From Lachnospiraceae bacterium UBA7026 (GTDB lineage Bacteria; Bacillota; Clostridia; Lachnospirales; Lachnospiraceae), in contig DLBH01000003.1 of NCBI GenBank assembly GCA_002494165.1, forward strand, positions 1 to 34,011: DNA of 34,011 bases, written 5' to 3'. The notes beneath the pieces were generated by a model. That model was not told the origin of the DNA and ran no database searches. It was given only the letters and a program-made list of their open reading frames with translations. The position numbers were made by a program, and so were the translations under genes. Positions 1 through 8,551 of this stretch are shown one piece after another (position 1 is the first letter of the stretch; each line of letters opens with the position of its first letter).

Positions 1-68
1 TCAAATCAGGAAGTCAATAACATTATATAATTACAAGTATAAAATATTTTTTACAGGAGGTATTATTT

Positions 69-575
69 ATGAGGAAATGGATAGTTACCACTATGTGTCT
101 GATGATTATGGCTGCCTTAAGTGCCTGTGGCGGTACAAGTGCCAAGCCGGAGGCTGACCAGACTACAACTGAGGCAGCAGCCGTTGAGGCAGACTCCACA
201 AATGCCGGACTGGCCACCGAAGGAGCAGAGGCTGATGTCAGCCAGGTTGAGATCAAGGAAGTAGCTTCCGAGATCTACTCCCAGGATGATATCAATGCTG
301 CCATAGACAGCATTATCACAGAATTCCAGGCCAATTGGTCTGGCTGTACTTTAAAAGAGATCTATTACGCAGGAGACGACGTGGTAAAGGCCAACGCCGA
401 CTATGCCAAGAACAATGACGCTGATGAGGTTATGGTACTTATGTCTACCTTCGATGTAGACAGCACAGGTGGTGCCAATGGCAGCCTTGATCCCGATTCT
501 ACCTACAAGGATTGGAACTGGATCCTGGTAAGGAAGACCGGAGGAGAGTGGAAGCACGTAGACCACGGTTATTGA
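69..575 (+). CDS. Small secreted lipoprotein of unknown function
   Basis: A 168-residue protein with a lipoprotein signal: basic start, hydrophobic stretch and lipobox L-S-A-C with the lipidated Cys at residue 20. A Thr/Ala/Glu-rich linker follows to about residue 60, then a compact domain of about 105 residues ending in W-N-W-I-L-V-R-K and W-K-H-V-D-H-G-Y. That ending resembles the C-terminal strands of NTF2-like folds seen in many clostridial lipoproteins, but I do not recognise a named family. The start is set by ACAGGAGG, about 8 nt upstream of the ATG. The gene stands alone: the upstream neighbour is outside the window and a bidirectional terminator follows. Likely anchored on the outer face of the membrane; function unknown. 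Confidence 0.85.
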   Translation: MRKWIVTTMCLMIMAALSACGGTSAKPEADQTTTEAAAVEADSTNAGLATEGAEADVSQVEIKEVASEIYSQDDINAAIDSIITEFQANWSGCTLKEIYYAGDDVVKANADYAKNNDADEVMVLMSTFDVDSTGGANGSLDPDSTYKDWNWILVRKTGGEWKHVDHGY

Positions 576-660
576 TCCGGAAGAAGAATGATGGATTTGA
601 TTCTTTATATGGAAAAGAATATTCAATCCTATTCATTTTAAGAGCTAGTACAAAAGTTAA

Positions 661-695
661 AGAGGCATCTTGAGAGTAGATTTAAGGATGCCTCT
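661..695. terminator. Bidirectional intrinsic terminator between convergent genes
   Basis: AGAGGCATC (661-669) pairs perfectly with GATGCCTCT (687-695) around a 17-nt loop. On the + strand it is followed by ATTTCTGTTGGC and a run of seven T; on the - strand by TTAACTTTT. It sits between the end of the lipoprotein gene (575) and the end of the - strand telA gene (721), so it can serve both. Confidence 0.8.
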
Positions 696-720
696 ATTTC
701 TGTTGGCTTTTTTTGTGTGT

Positions 721-1881
721 CTATTTCTTCGATGCCTCCAGCAGCTTCTGCCGCAGCTGGTTCTCGATTTGGGCCAGTTCGGCCTGGGCGATTTTCCTTT
801 TTTCCTTGCCTTCCTGCTGGATGGCCAGGACCTGGTCAAGAGTGGAGATAAGGCTCTCGTTGGTGTGCTTGAGGGTCTCGATATCCACGATGCCCCGTTC
901 GGCTTCTTTGGCGCTTTCTATAGTGGACATTTTGAGGGCGTCGGCATTCTTCTTTAAGAGGGCATTGGTCATATCGTTGACCTGGCGTTCTGCCTTGGCT
1001 GCCTGGCTGGAATGCTCGATGCCGATGGCGATGACCATCTGGTTCTTCCAGAGGGGGATGGTGTTGACGATGGTAGACTGGATCTTTTCCGCCATGACTG
1101 TGTCAGAGGCCTGGACTAGTCGCAGCTGGGGGGCTGTCTGCAGGGCGACGGATCGGGTCAGCTCCAGGTCGTGGATCTTCTTTTCAAAGCGGTCGCACTG
1201 GGAGGCCAGGTCAGAAGCCTTCTGGGCGTCGTCTAACAGGCCACTTTCCGCAGCCTTTTTCTGCAGGGCCGGCAGTTCTGTGGTCCGGACCTGGTCCAGC
1301 TTCTTTTTGCCGGCATAGATGTACATGGATAACTCCCGGAAATAGGTCCGGTTCAGCTCATACATCTTATCCAGGATACTGATGTCCTTAAGCAGCCTTA
1401 CCTGGTGCTTTTCCAGTTCCCGGCTGATGGCAGTCACATTATCCTCCACCTTGGCATACTGGCTCCTCATGGTGCTTAAGCGGTTGCTGCCCTTGCGCAG
1501 GAATCCGAAGAGGCCTTTCTGGTCTTCTTCCAGGTCAAAGGACTTAAGTTCGGTGACCAGGTTGCCGATCATGTCGCCGATCTCACCCATGTCCTTGGTC
1601 CGGACATTTCCCATGGCTTTCTCGGAGAAATCAGCCATCTTTTTCTGGGTTCCGTTACCGTAGTTCATGATGGCCTGGCTGTTAGTCAGGTCGATCTTTT
1701 CCACGAAATCATCAACGATGGCCAGTTCCTCCGGACTCAGCTGGATATCCGGCACCTCCACCGGTCTTGCTTCCTCCTTGATTTCTGCCGGTGCTGCCGG
1801 CTCCTCTTCAAAACTATCAAAAGAGAGAGTGGGGGCGGTAGGGATCTCCTCCAGTTCATAATCTTTCCATTCTTTATTCAT
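721..1881 (-). CDS. telA: TelA/YaaN family toxic-anion-resistance protein
   Basis: A 386-residue soluble protein of the TelA family (Pfam 'toxic anion resistance'), full length for the family. It is almost entirely alpha-helical and charged, with long predicted coiled-coil stretches from about residue 60 to the end, no signal peptide and no membrane segment. The family was named for tellurite resistance plasmid genes, and chromosomal copies (YaaN in Bacillus) are linked to envelope stress and antimicrobial tolerance; the biochemical activity is unknown. The start ATG is preceded by AAAGGAGCAGCC. It overlaps the upstream xpaC gene by 8 nt (ATGAATAA contains both the start and the xpaC stop), so translation is probably coupled. 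XpaC-TelA pairing is the same as in Bacillus and supports the call. Confidence 0.92.
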   Translation of the reverse strand: MNKEWKDYELEEIPTAPTLSFDSFEEEPAAPAEIKEEARPVEVPDIQLSPEELAIVDDFVEKIDLTNSQAIMNYGNGTQKKMADFSEKAMGNVRTKDMGEIGDMIGNLVTELKSFDLEEDQKGLFGFLRKGSNRLSTMRSQYAKVEDNVTAISRELEKHQVRLLKDISILDKMYELNRTYFRELSMYIYAGKKKLDQVRTTELPALQKKAAESGLLDDAQKASDLASQCDRFEKKIHDLELTRSVALQTAPQLRLVQASDTVMAEKIQSTIVNTIPLWKNQMVIAIGIEHSSQAAKAERQVNDMTNALLKKNADALKMSTIESAKEAERGIVDIETLKHTNESLISTLDQVLAIQQEGKEKRKIAQAELAQIENQLRQKLLEASKK

Positions 1882-3046
1882 GGCTGCTCCTTTCCTGCTT
1901 GTCAGTCAGCCCATCCTGGGACAGCATGGTCTTCATGACGGAAATATCTGAGGATATATCCCAGGCAACATCCTGGAACATAGAGTTTAAAAGGTTTTCA
2001 AAGGCCTCGTTGACCATATCGATGGCATCGGAGATCTCGGCCTTGGTATTACTGATGTGGTCGCCCACGTCCGGCTGCCGGTAGAGGTCGGCATAGGCAT
2101 CGACCAGCTTCTGGGTGGTGGGCAGGTAGTAGTCCATAAAACGGCGGAGATTGTGGGCGCTTTCCGGCTGCTTCTCCACCTGTTCAAAAATCCGGCTGAC
2201 GATGAGCTCCTGCCGGTAAAGCTTCTGGGAGAAGGGGTCATCGTCAGGAATCTGCCTGTTAACCTCTTTGAGATGGCTGATGTAATCATCTCCCTGCCGG
2301 AGCAGGCTGCCGATATCATCGGGCATGGCCTGGGATGTGGCATCCCAGTGGTCCCTGATCTTTTCCTCCCGGGCCTTTCTGGCTTCTTCCTCCCGGGCTT
2401 CCCTTTCTTTTCTGCTTTCTTCGGCCTGGCAGTACTGCCGGTAGGCATGGTCAGTCAACATCATAGTCGTTTTCTGTCGGTCCATCCGTGCCTGGGGAAG
2501 CATGCCGGCCTTTTTCATCCTTTCAAGATTGTGGGTCAGCAAATCCCGGGATATGCCAAGTCTGTCGGCCAGCTGTTCGATCATAAAATATTCCTTTCCC
2601 TCCAGAAGGGAGCCGTAATCATAATAGAGTCCGGCCAGGTCCCTGGTCCGTTTTCCACTCAGGAAAAGAGCAGCGGAAGCGGCAGTCATGCCTCCGAATA
2701 TTATGAGCATATAAATAGCAAAGGCAGTACTGATGCTGCTGCTCAGTACGGCGATGGAAAGGAAAAGGTCGGTGAGGGAGAGCAGTGTCAGACATCCTCC
2801 TATAAAGGAGAAAATACCTCCTAAAATCATCCTGCCCGTCCCGGATTGCCGGTTTACATTTTTAGTCAGGAAATAATTCTTTTTTTCCTTCCAGCCAAAG
2901 CCCTTGATTCCATTAAGGCCCGGAATCGCCTCCTTGACCCGGTCAAAGATCCTTCCGCTCAGCCCCTGGAAATCCCCCTGGTTTACGGAGGATTTCACCT
3001 CATCAAATATGGCGCCTCCGGCGTCGATTAAATCTTCTATATCCAT
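1874..3046 (-). CDS. xpaC: XpaC-like membrane protein, partner of TelA
   Basis: A 390-residue protein. Residues about 75-130 form two hydrophobic segments, then comes a helix-turn-helix-like stretch near 145-185, a very charged Glu/Arg/Lys helix near 205-235, and a C-terminal helical domain of the XpaC type. XpaC was named for hydrolysis of 5-bromo-4-chloroindolyl phosphate; its true role is not established. Two in-frame ATGs exist at 3052 and 3046 (- strand coordinates). The GGAG at 3055-3058 lies only 2 nt from the first but 8 nt from the second, so I chose 3046. It is the first gene of a two-gene operon with telA, transcribed from a probable promoter at 3107-3135. Helical partners acting together at the membrane are an inference. 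Confidence 0.85.
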   Translation of the reverse strand: MDIEDLIDAGGAIFDEVKSSVNQGDFQGLSGRIFDRVKEAIPGLNGIKGFGWKEKKNYFLTKNVNRQSGTGRMILGGIFSFIGGCLTLLSLTDLFLSIAVLSSSISTAFAIYMLIIFGGMTAASAALFLSGKRTRDLAGLYYDYGSLLEGKEYFMIEQLADRLGISRDLLTHNLERMKKAGMLPQARMDRQKTTMMLTDHAYRQYCQAEESRKEREAREEEARKAREEKIRDHWDATSQAMPDDIGSLLRQGDDYISHLKEVNRQIPDDDPFSQKLYRQELIVSRIFEQVEKQPESAHNLRRFMDYYLPTTQKLVDAYADLYRQPDVGDHISNTKAEISDAIDMVNEAFENLLNSMFQDVAWDISSDISVMKTMLSQDGLTDKQERSSHE

Positions 3047-3106
3047 GTGCATTTCTCCATATCAATTCGTAGTTTGTAGATCTCATAAAAGTCCTATAGT
3101 AAGCTT

Positions 3107-3135
3107 ATTGTACTTCATTATGCCTGTAAAATCAA
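3107..3135 (-). promoter_or_regulatory. Probable sigma-A promoter of xpaC-telA
   Basis: Read on the - strand: TTGATT (3135-3130), a 17-nt spacer, then TACAAT (3112-3107). Each hexamer matches the consensus at five of six positions and the spacing is optimal. It lies about 60 nt upstream of the chosen xpaC start, with no other gene between. Confidence 0.6.
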
Positions 3136-3520
3136 TTGCCGCCGGGAAGGAAGACCCTACCCTTTTTTCCTTGTATTTTCTCCCCTGCCAGGGATGGAAA
3201 AGAATAGTGGTAAGGTTCTGGAAGGTCTATGGGAAGGATAGGCAAGGGCTAAAAAAATAATAGTAAGAAGGTGGAAGAAAGTCCTTTGGACAGGCCCAAA
3301 TTAAACTCTGGATAAGGCAGTGGAATAATCCTATTTATATGGTCTCCTGGACCCATTTTCCCTTGCCTTTGTCTGCTACTATGTTAATAGAGAAAGAAGG
3401 CATTTTTTCAGAGATGGACCTGGCAAAAGTCTTTGCCTTACGGCTGAAATATTTTTAACCACCTGGCTGGTAGGCAAGAGTGGCAGTGGGTCCGGATTTA
3501 ATCAGGATAAAGAGGTGCTT
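3136..3520. other. Non-coding stretch between divergent genes
   Basis: About 385 nt between the xpaC promoter and the start of the HEFTH protein. Open frames here are short, lack ribosome sites and show no family resemblance. I see no clear terminator, repeat or riboswitch. It presumably contains the promoter for the + strand gene at 3521, which I could not place confidently. Confidence 0.5.
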
Positions 3521-4483
3521 ATGATAACATTAAAAGAAATCAATGAAAAATGGATTACATTTAAGGACCGGCAGGGGTTGGTCTGTGACTTGGAGATCCG
3601 GGAGCTTATAGCCGATGCCCCAAAGGGGGTGGAGGCCTCCTTTGACCTTCAGGAATTAATGGAAGACAGGCTGGTCCTCCACCTGTCTGACCAGTTGGCC
3701 CTTTACCGGCAGGACTATGTGGATTTTATCCTTCACCACGAGTTTACCCATTTCTATGATTTTTATTCCTGTCCCTATGACAAAAACCGGCAGGAGGACT
3801 TTTTCGCCTACATGAATTCTTATTCTGAATTCCATGCCAGCCGTCTGTCCCTGGCTGACCTGCTGCGGACAGATATTTCCTGCAGGACCTTTATGGGCAG
3901 CCCGGCCGGTGCCGGTCCCGGTCTTCCCATGACGATTATGGACAGAGAAAACCTGGTTCCCAGGCCGGATGGGACTGGCAGCATCCGTCAGATGCTGAAC
4001 CACTGTTTTGGACGGGTCAGGGCAGGTTTTGAAAAGTTCAGGGATCTAAGTATCCCCCAGATCTTCCAGTTCTGTTTCAAGCAGGTCATGTATGTCTTTG
4101 GCTATGTATCTCTTTTTGAGGAAAGCCAGGTCATGGTCCGCAATGTCTGCCAGGAGCTGGGGCTGACAGAAGACCTTTATATCCGCCTTTACCAGGCTCT
4201 GCTCATTTCAGATACAGAAGGCATCCTGGCTGCAACCAAAGCGATCTATGAAGAAGCCTACGTACCCTTTGTCAAAGCATTTGCCGGGAAAGGTGGGAAA
4301 CCGGAAGAAGAGGGCGCCGACTACTGGGAAATGGTTGGCGGGGACAGCGGTGACTGGAACTGGGGCGGCCGGTCCAGGGCCAATGTAGGCGTCCGCCAGA
4401 AGTTTAAAGGCTTCCGCCGGGGCCGCAATAATACCCCTGTAAAATCCGTGGAAGACCTGAAGCGGGAAATTGGCCTTAAATAA
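3521..4483 (+). CDS. Zincin-like protein with HEFTH motif, unknown family
   Basis: A 320-residue cytosolic protein (no signal peptide or membrane segment). H-E-F-T-H at residues 73-77 fits the HExxH zinc-binding and catalytic motif of zincin metallopeptidases; Glu103 in Y-S-E-F-H-A about 26 residues downstream is a plausible third ligand, as in gluzincins. The second half is helical and has a Gly-rich tail before a basic C terminus. I do not recognise a named family, so peptidase activity is inferred from the motif only. The ATG at 3521 is preferred over GTG 3515 because the AAAGAGG site ends just before it. It lies next to the divergent xpaC-telA pair and upstream of a YcxB-like gene; the context gives no clear job. 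Confidence 0.75.
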   Translation: MITLKEINEKWITFKDRQGLVCDLEIRELIADAPKGVEASFDLQELMEDRLVLHLSDQLALYRQDYVDFILHHEFTHFYDFYSCPYDKNRQEDFFAYMNSYSEFHASRLSLADLLRTDISCRTFMGSPAGAGPGLPMTIMDRENLVPRPDGTGSIRQMLNHCFGRVRAGFEKFRDLSIPQIFQFCFKQVMYVFGYVSLFEESQVMVRNVCQELGLTEDLYIRLYQALLISDTEGILAATKAIYEEAYVPFVKAFAGKGGKPEEEGADYWEMVGGDSGDWNWGGRSRANVGVRQKFKGFRRGRNNTPVKSVEDLKREIGLK

Positions 4484-4508
4484 TAAAGAAAAACAGCTTG
4501 CTTTTAAG

Positions 4509-4569
4509 ACCTCTGTCATTTAAAGTATTTATGTGGACCTTGCGGTTCCTAATCTTAAATGACGGAGGT
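4509..4569 (+). promoter_or_regulatory. RNA hairpin that sequesters the ribosome site of the next gene
   Basis: Bases 4509-4523 pair with 4555-4569 in a continuous 15-bp stem (14 Watson-Crick pairs and one G-U) around a 31-nt loop. The right arm contains the whole GGAGG (4564-4568) that serves the ATG at 4576. Within the loop, GGACC and GGTTCC can form a small inner stem. In the folded state ribosome access should be blocked, so translation of the YcxB-like gene may depend on unfolding, on a ligand or on temperature. The pairing is read from the sequence; the control role is inference. Confidence 0.6.
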
Positions 4570-4575
4570 TATTAC

Positions 4576-5058
4576 ATGTTATATGAAAATGTATATACTA
4601 TGAACGGGAAGATGGTCACAGATTATGTGGTCCGCATCCTCTGCAGACATATCATCATGTTTGGAGCGGTCCTGATTGCTGTGGGCCTGGGTATGATGAT
4701 CTATGTTGGCGGCTTCCAGCCCCTCTTTTTCTCGGTAGTCTTTTCGGGAATCTGTTGTGGAATCATCCTTCCACTGATTATCAATGGCAGATACAAACAG
4801 GCCTTTGCCAGCAGTGGTAACAGTAAAAAAGACCAGACCAGAATTCGCTTCCGGGACCGGAACATCACCATGGATAACCCTCAGGGCCACATGAATATCA
4901 CCTACGACCAGATCGAGCGGATTAGAAAGACCAAGTATTTTTATGTATTGGACACGAAAAACAAATCTTCCCTTCTTGTTTACAAGGACGGCTTTGTAAA
5001 AGGGAACCCGGACAGCTTTTATGATTTCATCAAAGCCATTGTCCCTAAAGAAAAATAA
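4576..5058 (+). CDS. YcxB-like small membrane protein
   Basis: A 160-residue protein with two adjacent membrane segments at about residues 19-42 and 46-66, then a cytosolic domain of about 90 residues. The domain has the pattern of the YcxB-like family (F-x-D/E-x-x-I-x-x-x-N-x-x-G followed by Y-D-x-I-x-R-I and Y-V-L). The function of this family is unknown. The ATG at 4576 has GGAGG 8 nt upstream; a longer reading from 4498 lacks a ribosome site and would translate the regulatory hairpin. It stands as a single gene, closed by a terminator at 5136-5181. Confidence 0.75.
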   Translation: MLYENVYTMNGKMVTDYVVRILCRHIIMFGAVLIAVGLGMMIYVGGFQPLFFSVVFSGICCGIILPLIINGRYKQAFASSGNSKKDQTRIRFRDRNITMDNPQGHMNITYDQIERIRKTKYFYVLDTKNKSSLLVYKDGFVKGNPDSFYDFIKAIVPKEK

Positions 5059-5135
5059 GTTAGAAGCTTTTGGTTGTGGACTAGATTCATACATAATACA
5101 TATAAGAAAACAGCTAAAAAATAATAAAGAAGCAG

Positions 5136-5181
5136 AAAGTCACTATGGAGATATTTTCAAATATTTCAAAGTGACTTTTTT
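5136..5181 (+). terminator. Intrinsic terminator after the YcxB-like gene
   Basis: AAAGTCACT (5136-5144) pairs with AGTGACTTT (5170-5178), with a further AAATATTT-type pairing inside the loop. A run of T (5176-5181 and then TATTTTA) follows. It ends transcription about 80 nt after the YcxB-like gene. Confidence 0.8.
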
Positions 5182-5285
5182 ATTTTATATCCCGTCAGTG
5201 AAAAGACTTTCCTAATTGAGTTATTGATTTCTAATCATGATTATACTAAACTAACGATAGACCAATAAGCATGGAGGGTGAGGCT

Positions 5286-5987
5286 ATGTATCTTGAAGTA
5301 AAGGACTTGAAAAAAAGTTATGGAGAGGGCAGTTCTTATGTGCAGGTGCTGAAAGGGATCAATACTAGTTTGGATGCAGGGAAAATGTGTGTGATCCAGG
5401 GATCCAGCGGGTCTGGCAAATCAACCTTACTCAACTGCATTGGGGGCCTGGATAAGATGGATTCAGGTTCCGTTAAAGTCGACGGCCAGGAGATCGCCGG
5501 TCTCAAACCCGACGGCCTTTCTGAATACAGAAGGAAGAAGCTGGGCTTTATCTTCCAGTTTTATAATCTGATTCCTGACCTGACGGTCAAGGAGAATATA
5601 CAGATCTGCCAGTATTTGACCAAAGAGCCTCTGCCCATGGGCCAGCTTCTGGAGACCCTGGGTCTGGTGGAACATCAGAACAAGTTCCCATCCCAGCTTT
5701 CGGGAGGTCAGCAGCAGCGTTGTGCCATAGCCCGGGCTCTTATTAAGAACCCTAAGCTGCTGCTTTGTGATGAGCCTACGGGAGCTCTTGATTCCAAAAC
5801 CTCCAGGGATATCCTGGTTCTGCTGGAGGAGATTAATAGAATTTACGGGACTACCATGTTGATTGTCACCCACAACAATGCCATCAGAAAGATGGTTCAT
5901 AAGGTGATTCATATTAAGGACGGGGAGATCAGCAGGGAATATGAGAACCAGGTCAGGGTCCCGGCTGCCCAGTTGGAGGATCTGTGA
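5286..5987 (+). CDS. ABC transporter ATPase of the MacB/LolD type
   Basis: A 233-residue ATPase with Walker [10 protein letters not shown] (39-47), Q-loop Gln91, signature L-S-G-G-Q (138-142), Walker B L-L-C-D-E-P (159-164) and the switch His in V-T-H-N-N near residue 200. The Y-G-E-G start and the T-G-A-L-D after Walker B are typical of the MacB/LolD/BceA group that pairs with FtsX-type permeases. GGAGG at 5273-5277 is 8 nt from ATG 5286, so the earlier in-frame ATG at 5271 is rejected. Its stop overlaps the start of the permease gene by one base (TGATG), so the two are translationally coupled. The substrate is unknown; antimicrobial peptides, lipids and lipoproteins are typical for this group. 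Confidence 0.93.
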   Translation: MYLEVKDLKKSYGEGSSYVQVLKGINTSLDAGKMCVIQGSSGSGKSTLLNCIGGLDKMDSGSVKVDGQEIAGLKPDGLSEYRRKKLGFIFQFYNLIPDLTVKENIQICQYLTKEPLPMGQLLETLGLVEHQNKFPSQLSGGQQQRCAIARALIKNPKLLLCDEPTGALDSKTSRDILVLLEEINRIYGTTMLIVTHNNAIRKMVHKVIHIKDGEISREYENQVRVPAAQLEDL

Positions 5988-8551
5988 TGCAAAGGATACT
6001 GAGAAAGAGGATTCTGAGGGACCTGGTCAGGAATTTTCCCCGTTATCTTGCCCTGGGCCTGATGATTATCTTTGGAATCTATATTATTATCAGCCTGATC
6101 GGGTCTGCTGATACAGTGATTGTCCGGACCCAGGCCAGTGATGCTGACCACCACGTGGAAGACGGCCGCTTTTCTACCTTTGTTCCCCTTAAAGAAGAGG
6201 AAATCAAAGAATTGACAGAGGCGGGGGTTACCTTAGAAAAGCTTTTTTTCCTAGACTTTAAACTGGAGGACCAGTCCTCTCTCCGGGTCTTTAAGGTCAG
6301 GCAGGAGATCGACCAGATCGTCTGCGACCAGGGCCAGGAGCCCCAGGACCAGGAAACCGGCAATAGGGAAACCGGTATTAGGAAAACCAGCGGCAGGAAA
6401 ACCGACAGTAGGGAAACCGGCAGTAGTCAGACAGCCGGCGGAGAGGGTAAGTATAGTAAGGAAAAAGATACAGGTTCCGAAATTATAAGCAGCGACAGGC
6501 CTCTGCCCCAGCTGGCCCTGGAAAAGCGATACTGTGAAGAGCACCACATCCAGATCGGGGACCAGATCAGGATTGGGGACCTGGATTTTCAGGTGTGTGC
6601 GATCTGTACTTCACCAGATTACCAGAATCCTATCAAGGAGTATGGGGATAATACCTCTGACAGTAAGAATTTTGGGACAGCCTTTGTGACAGACCAGGCC
6701 TACCAGGACCTGCTGGAAAGTAAAAAGAGCAGCAGGGCTGAGACCTATGAGTATGGTTACCTGCTGGGTGGCTCCATGACGGATAAGGACTTGAAAGAGA
6801 AGCTGAAAACCTTTGAATTTAACCAATTGGATGTGGAGGATCCCTATTTTAAAGATTATTGGAATGAGAATTTTTCGGACCTTAAAGACCTGAAAAAACT
6901 GCTTCGTTTTATGGGGGCCGGGTCGGAAGAGGAGATTGACGACCTGGTCAATGTGGATATCAATAATCTGGAGTCTTTTATCATTGCCAGGGATAATCCC
7001 CGGATCGGGGCAGCCAGGGATGATGTGGAGATCAACCGGGTGGCCGGTGCGGTGGCCGGGGTCATTCTTATGGTGCTTTTTACTTATGTGATTTCTGTTT
7101 TTGTCATCCATAATATTGAAGAAGAATGCCAGGTCATAGGGGCCCTCTATGCTCTGGGCCTTAAACGGCGGGACCTGCTGACCCACTATCTGGTCTTGCC
7201 GGTTCTGGTCACTCTGCTGGCTGGTATCATCGGGACAATCCTGGGCTATAGTCCCATCGGGCTGGATTATCAATTGCAGGATACCTACAATTATTATTCA
7301 GTGCCCAGGCTGGATATCCTTTTTGAAGTCCCGGTCCTGCTTTATGGTATGGTTATGCCTCCCCTGGTGGCCGCCATTGTCAACTATATCGTTATCCGTA
7401 AGAAATTGAACAGTCCGGCCCTGGCTCTCCTGCGCAATGAACAGAGAGCGACCCGGGTCAGGGAGATTGATCTGGGAAATATGGGCTTTGTGGCCCGTTT
7501 CCGGATCCGGCAGATGTTAAGAGAGCTGAGGTCTGTTTTTGCCGTTTTATTTGGCATGTTTATCTGTCTGCTGGTCCTGATGATCAGCCTGGACTGTTAT
7601 GTTATGTGTAAAAATGTCCAGATTGAAAATGTGGCGGATACCCGTTTTGAATATATGTATAATTACAAGTATCCGGAAAAGGAACCCCCTGAAGGTGGGG
7701 AGGCCTGTTTTGTCCAGTCCCTGAAGAAATCCAGGTTCGGCTATGATTTTGATATCAGTCTGATCGGGATTAACAAAAAGGGAAAGGAAGCCAATCCCTA
7801 CCTGGCCACGGACATTTCCCAGAATGATTTCCCAGACAATGAATGCGATGTGGTCATTTCTTCTGCCCTGGCCCAGAAATTTGCCCTGGAACCAGGAGAT
7901 GACCTGGTTCTTAAAGATGAGGAAAATGACCGCTATTATGCATTTTCCATCAAGGCTGTCAGCCAGTATTCTGCCGGTATGTTTGTCTATATGGATATCG
8001 ATGCCATGCGAGACCTTTTCGGGGTCAAGTCCGACTACTATAACATGGTTCTGGCTGACCATGCCCTGGAAATACCGGCCGGCCGGCTGGCCTCCGTCCT
8101 GGCTAAGGATGATATCAGAAAGAGTGCCCATGTCTATGTGAGTCTGATGATGAGTATGATCATTGTCATGGCGGGAGCCTCCGCTGTCATCTTTATGGTG
8201 GTCATGTATCTGATGATGAAGGTTATGATTGACCGGTCTGCCTTCAGTATCTCTCTGGCCAAGGTTTTCGGCTACAGGAAGAGGGAGATCAGGAGGCTCT
8301 ACCTCAATGGGAATTTCTACCTGGTGGCTGCCGGGGCGGCGGTCTGCCTGCCCCTTTCCAAGGCCTGTATGGATGCCATATATCCCTATTTTATCAGTAA
8401 TGTGGCCTGTGCCATGAACCTTCATTTTCCCTGGTATATGTATGCGGGAATCTATGGGGCAGTCCTCTTGCTTTATCTTCTAATCAGTGTTATGCTGACT
8501 AAAAGACTTAACCGGATCCTGCCGGCCCAGGTGTTGAAAAACCGTGAGTGA
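5987..8551 (+). CDS. Large FtsX-type ABC permease
   Basis: An 854-residue permease with an N-terminal membrane segment near residues 20-40, a large extracytoplasmic domain (about 45-340), three membrane segments (about 350-480), a second segment and extracytoplasmic domain (about 510-715), and three final membrane segments. This is the two-FtsX-domain layout of clostridial and actinobacterial permeases that work with a single ATPase. ATG 5987 has GGAGG 7 nt upstream and overlaps the ATPase stop. Residues about 122-146 are an in-frame array of five 5-residue repeats of the R-E-T-G-S type inside the first extracytoplasmic domain, which are not expected for the family. The mechanotransmission role and substrate are not known. 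Confidence 0.9.
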   Translation: MQRILRKRILRDLVRNFPRYLALGLMIIFGIYIIISLIGSADTVIVRTQASDADHHVEDGRFSTFVPLKEEEIKELTEAGVTLEKLFFLDFKLEDQSSLRVFKVRQEIDQIVCDQGQEPQDQETGNRETGIRKTSGRKTDSRETGSSQTAGGEGKYSKEKDTGSEIISSDRPLPQLALEKRYCEEHHIQIGDQIRIGDLDFQVCAICTSPDYQNPIKEYGDNTSDSKNFGTAFVTDQAYQDLLESKKSSRAETYEYGYLLGGSMTDKDLKEKLKTFEFNQLDVEDPYFKDYWNENFSDLKDLKKLLRFMGAGSEEEIDDLVNVDINNLESFIIARDNPRIGAARDDVEINRVAGAVAGVILMVLFTYVISVFVIHNIEEECQVIGALYALGLKRRDLLTHYLVLPVLVTLLAGIIGTILGYSPIGLDYQLQDTYNYYSVPRLDILFEVPVLLYGMVMPPLVAAIVNYIVIRKKLNSPALALLRNEQRATRVREIDLGNMGFVARFRIRQMLRELRSVFAVLFGMFICLLVLMISLDCYVMCKNVQIENVADTRFEYMYNYKYPEKEPPEGGEACFVQSLKKSRFGYDFDISLIGINKKGKEANPYLATDISQNDFPDNECDVVISSALAQKFALEPGDDLVLKDEENDRYYAFSIKAVSQYSAGMFVYMDIDAMRDLFGVKSDYYNMVLADHALEIPAGRLASVLAKDDIRKSAHVYVSLMMSMIIVMAGASAVIFMVVMYLMMKVMIDRSAFSISLAKVFGYRKREIRRLYLNGNFYLVAAGAAVCLPLSKACMDAIYPYFISNVACAMNLHFPWYMYAGIYGAVLLLYLLISVMLTKRLNRILPAQVLKNRE
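6350..6424 (+). repeat. Five 15-bp in-frame tandem repeats in the permease gene
   Basis: Units read Q-E-T-G-N, R-E-T-G-I, R-K-T-S-G, R-K-T-D-S and R-E-T-G-S; the DNA core is AGG(G/A)AAACC(G/A)G. The units are diverged but stay in phase. They form a hydrophilic insertion in an extracytoplasmic loop. Confidence 0.85.

Noticed and set aside
670..1861. Several + strand open frames opposite telA
   Set aside because: They mirror the codon structure of telA, have no ribosome sites and match no family.
2057..3260. + strand frames of 255 and 118 codons opposite and beyond xpaC
   Set aside because: Shadows of the - strand gene, extending into the intergenic region without ribosome site or domain.
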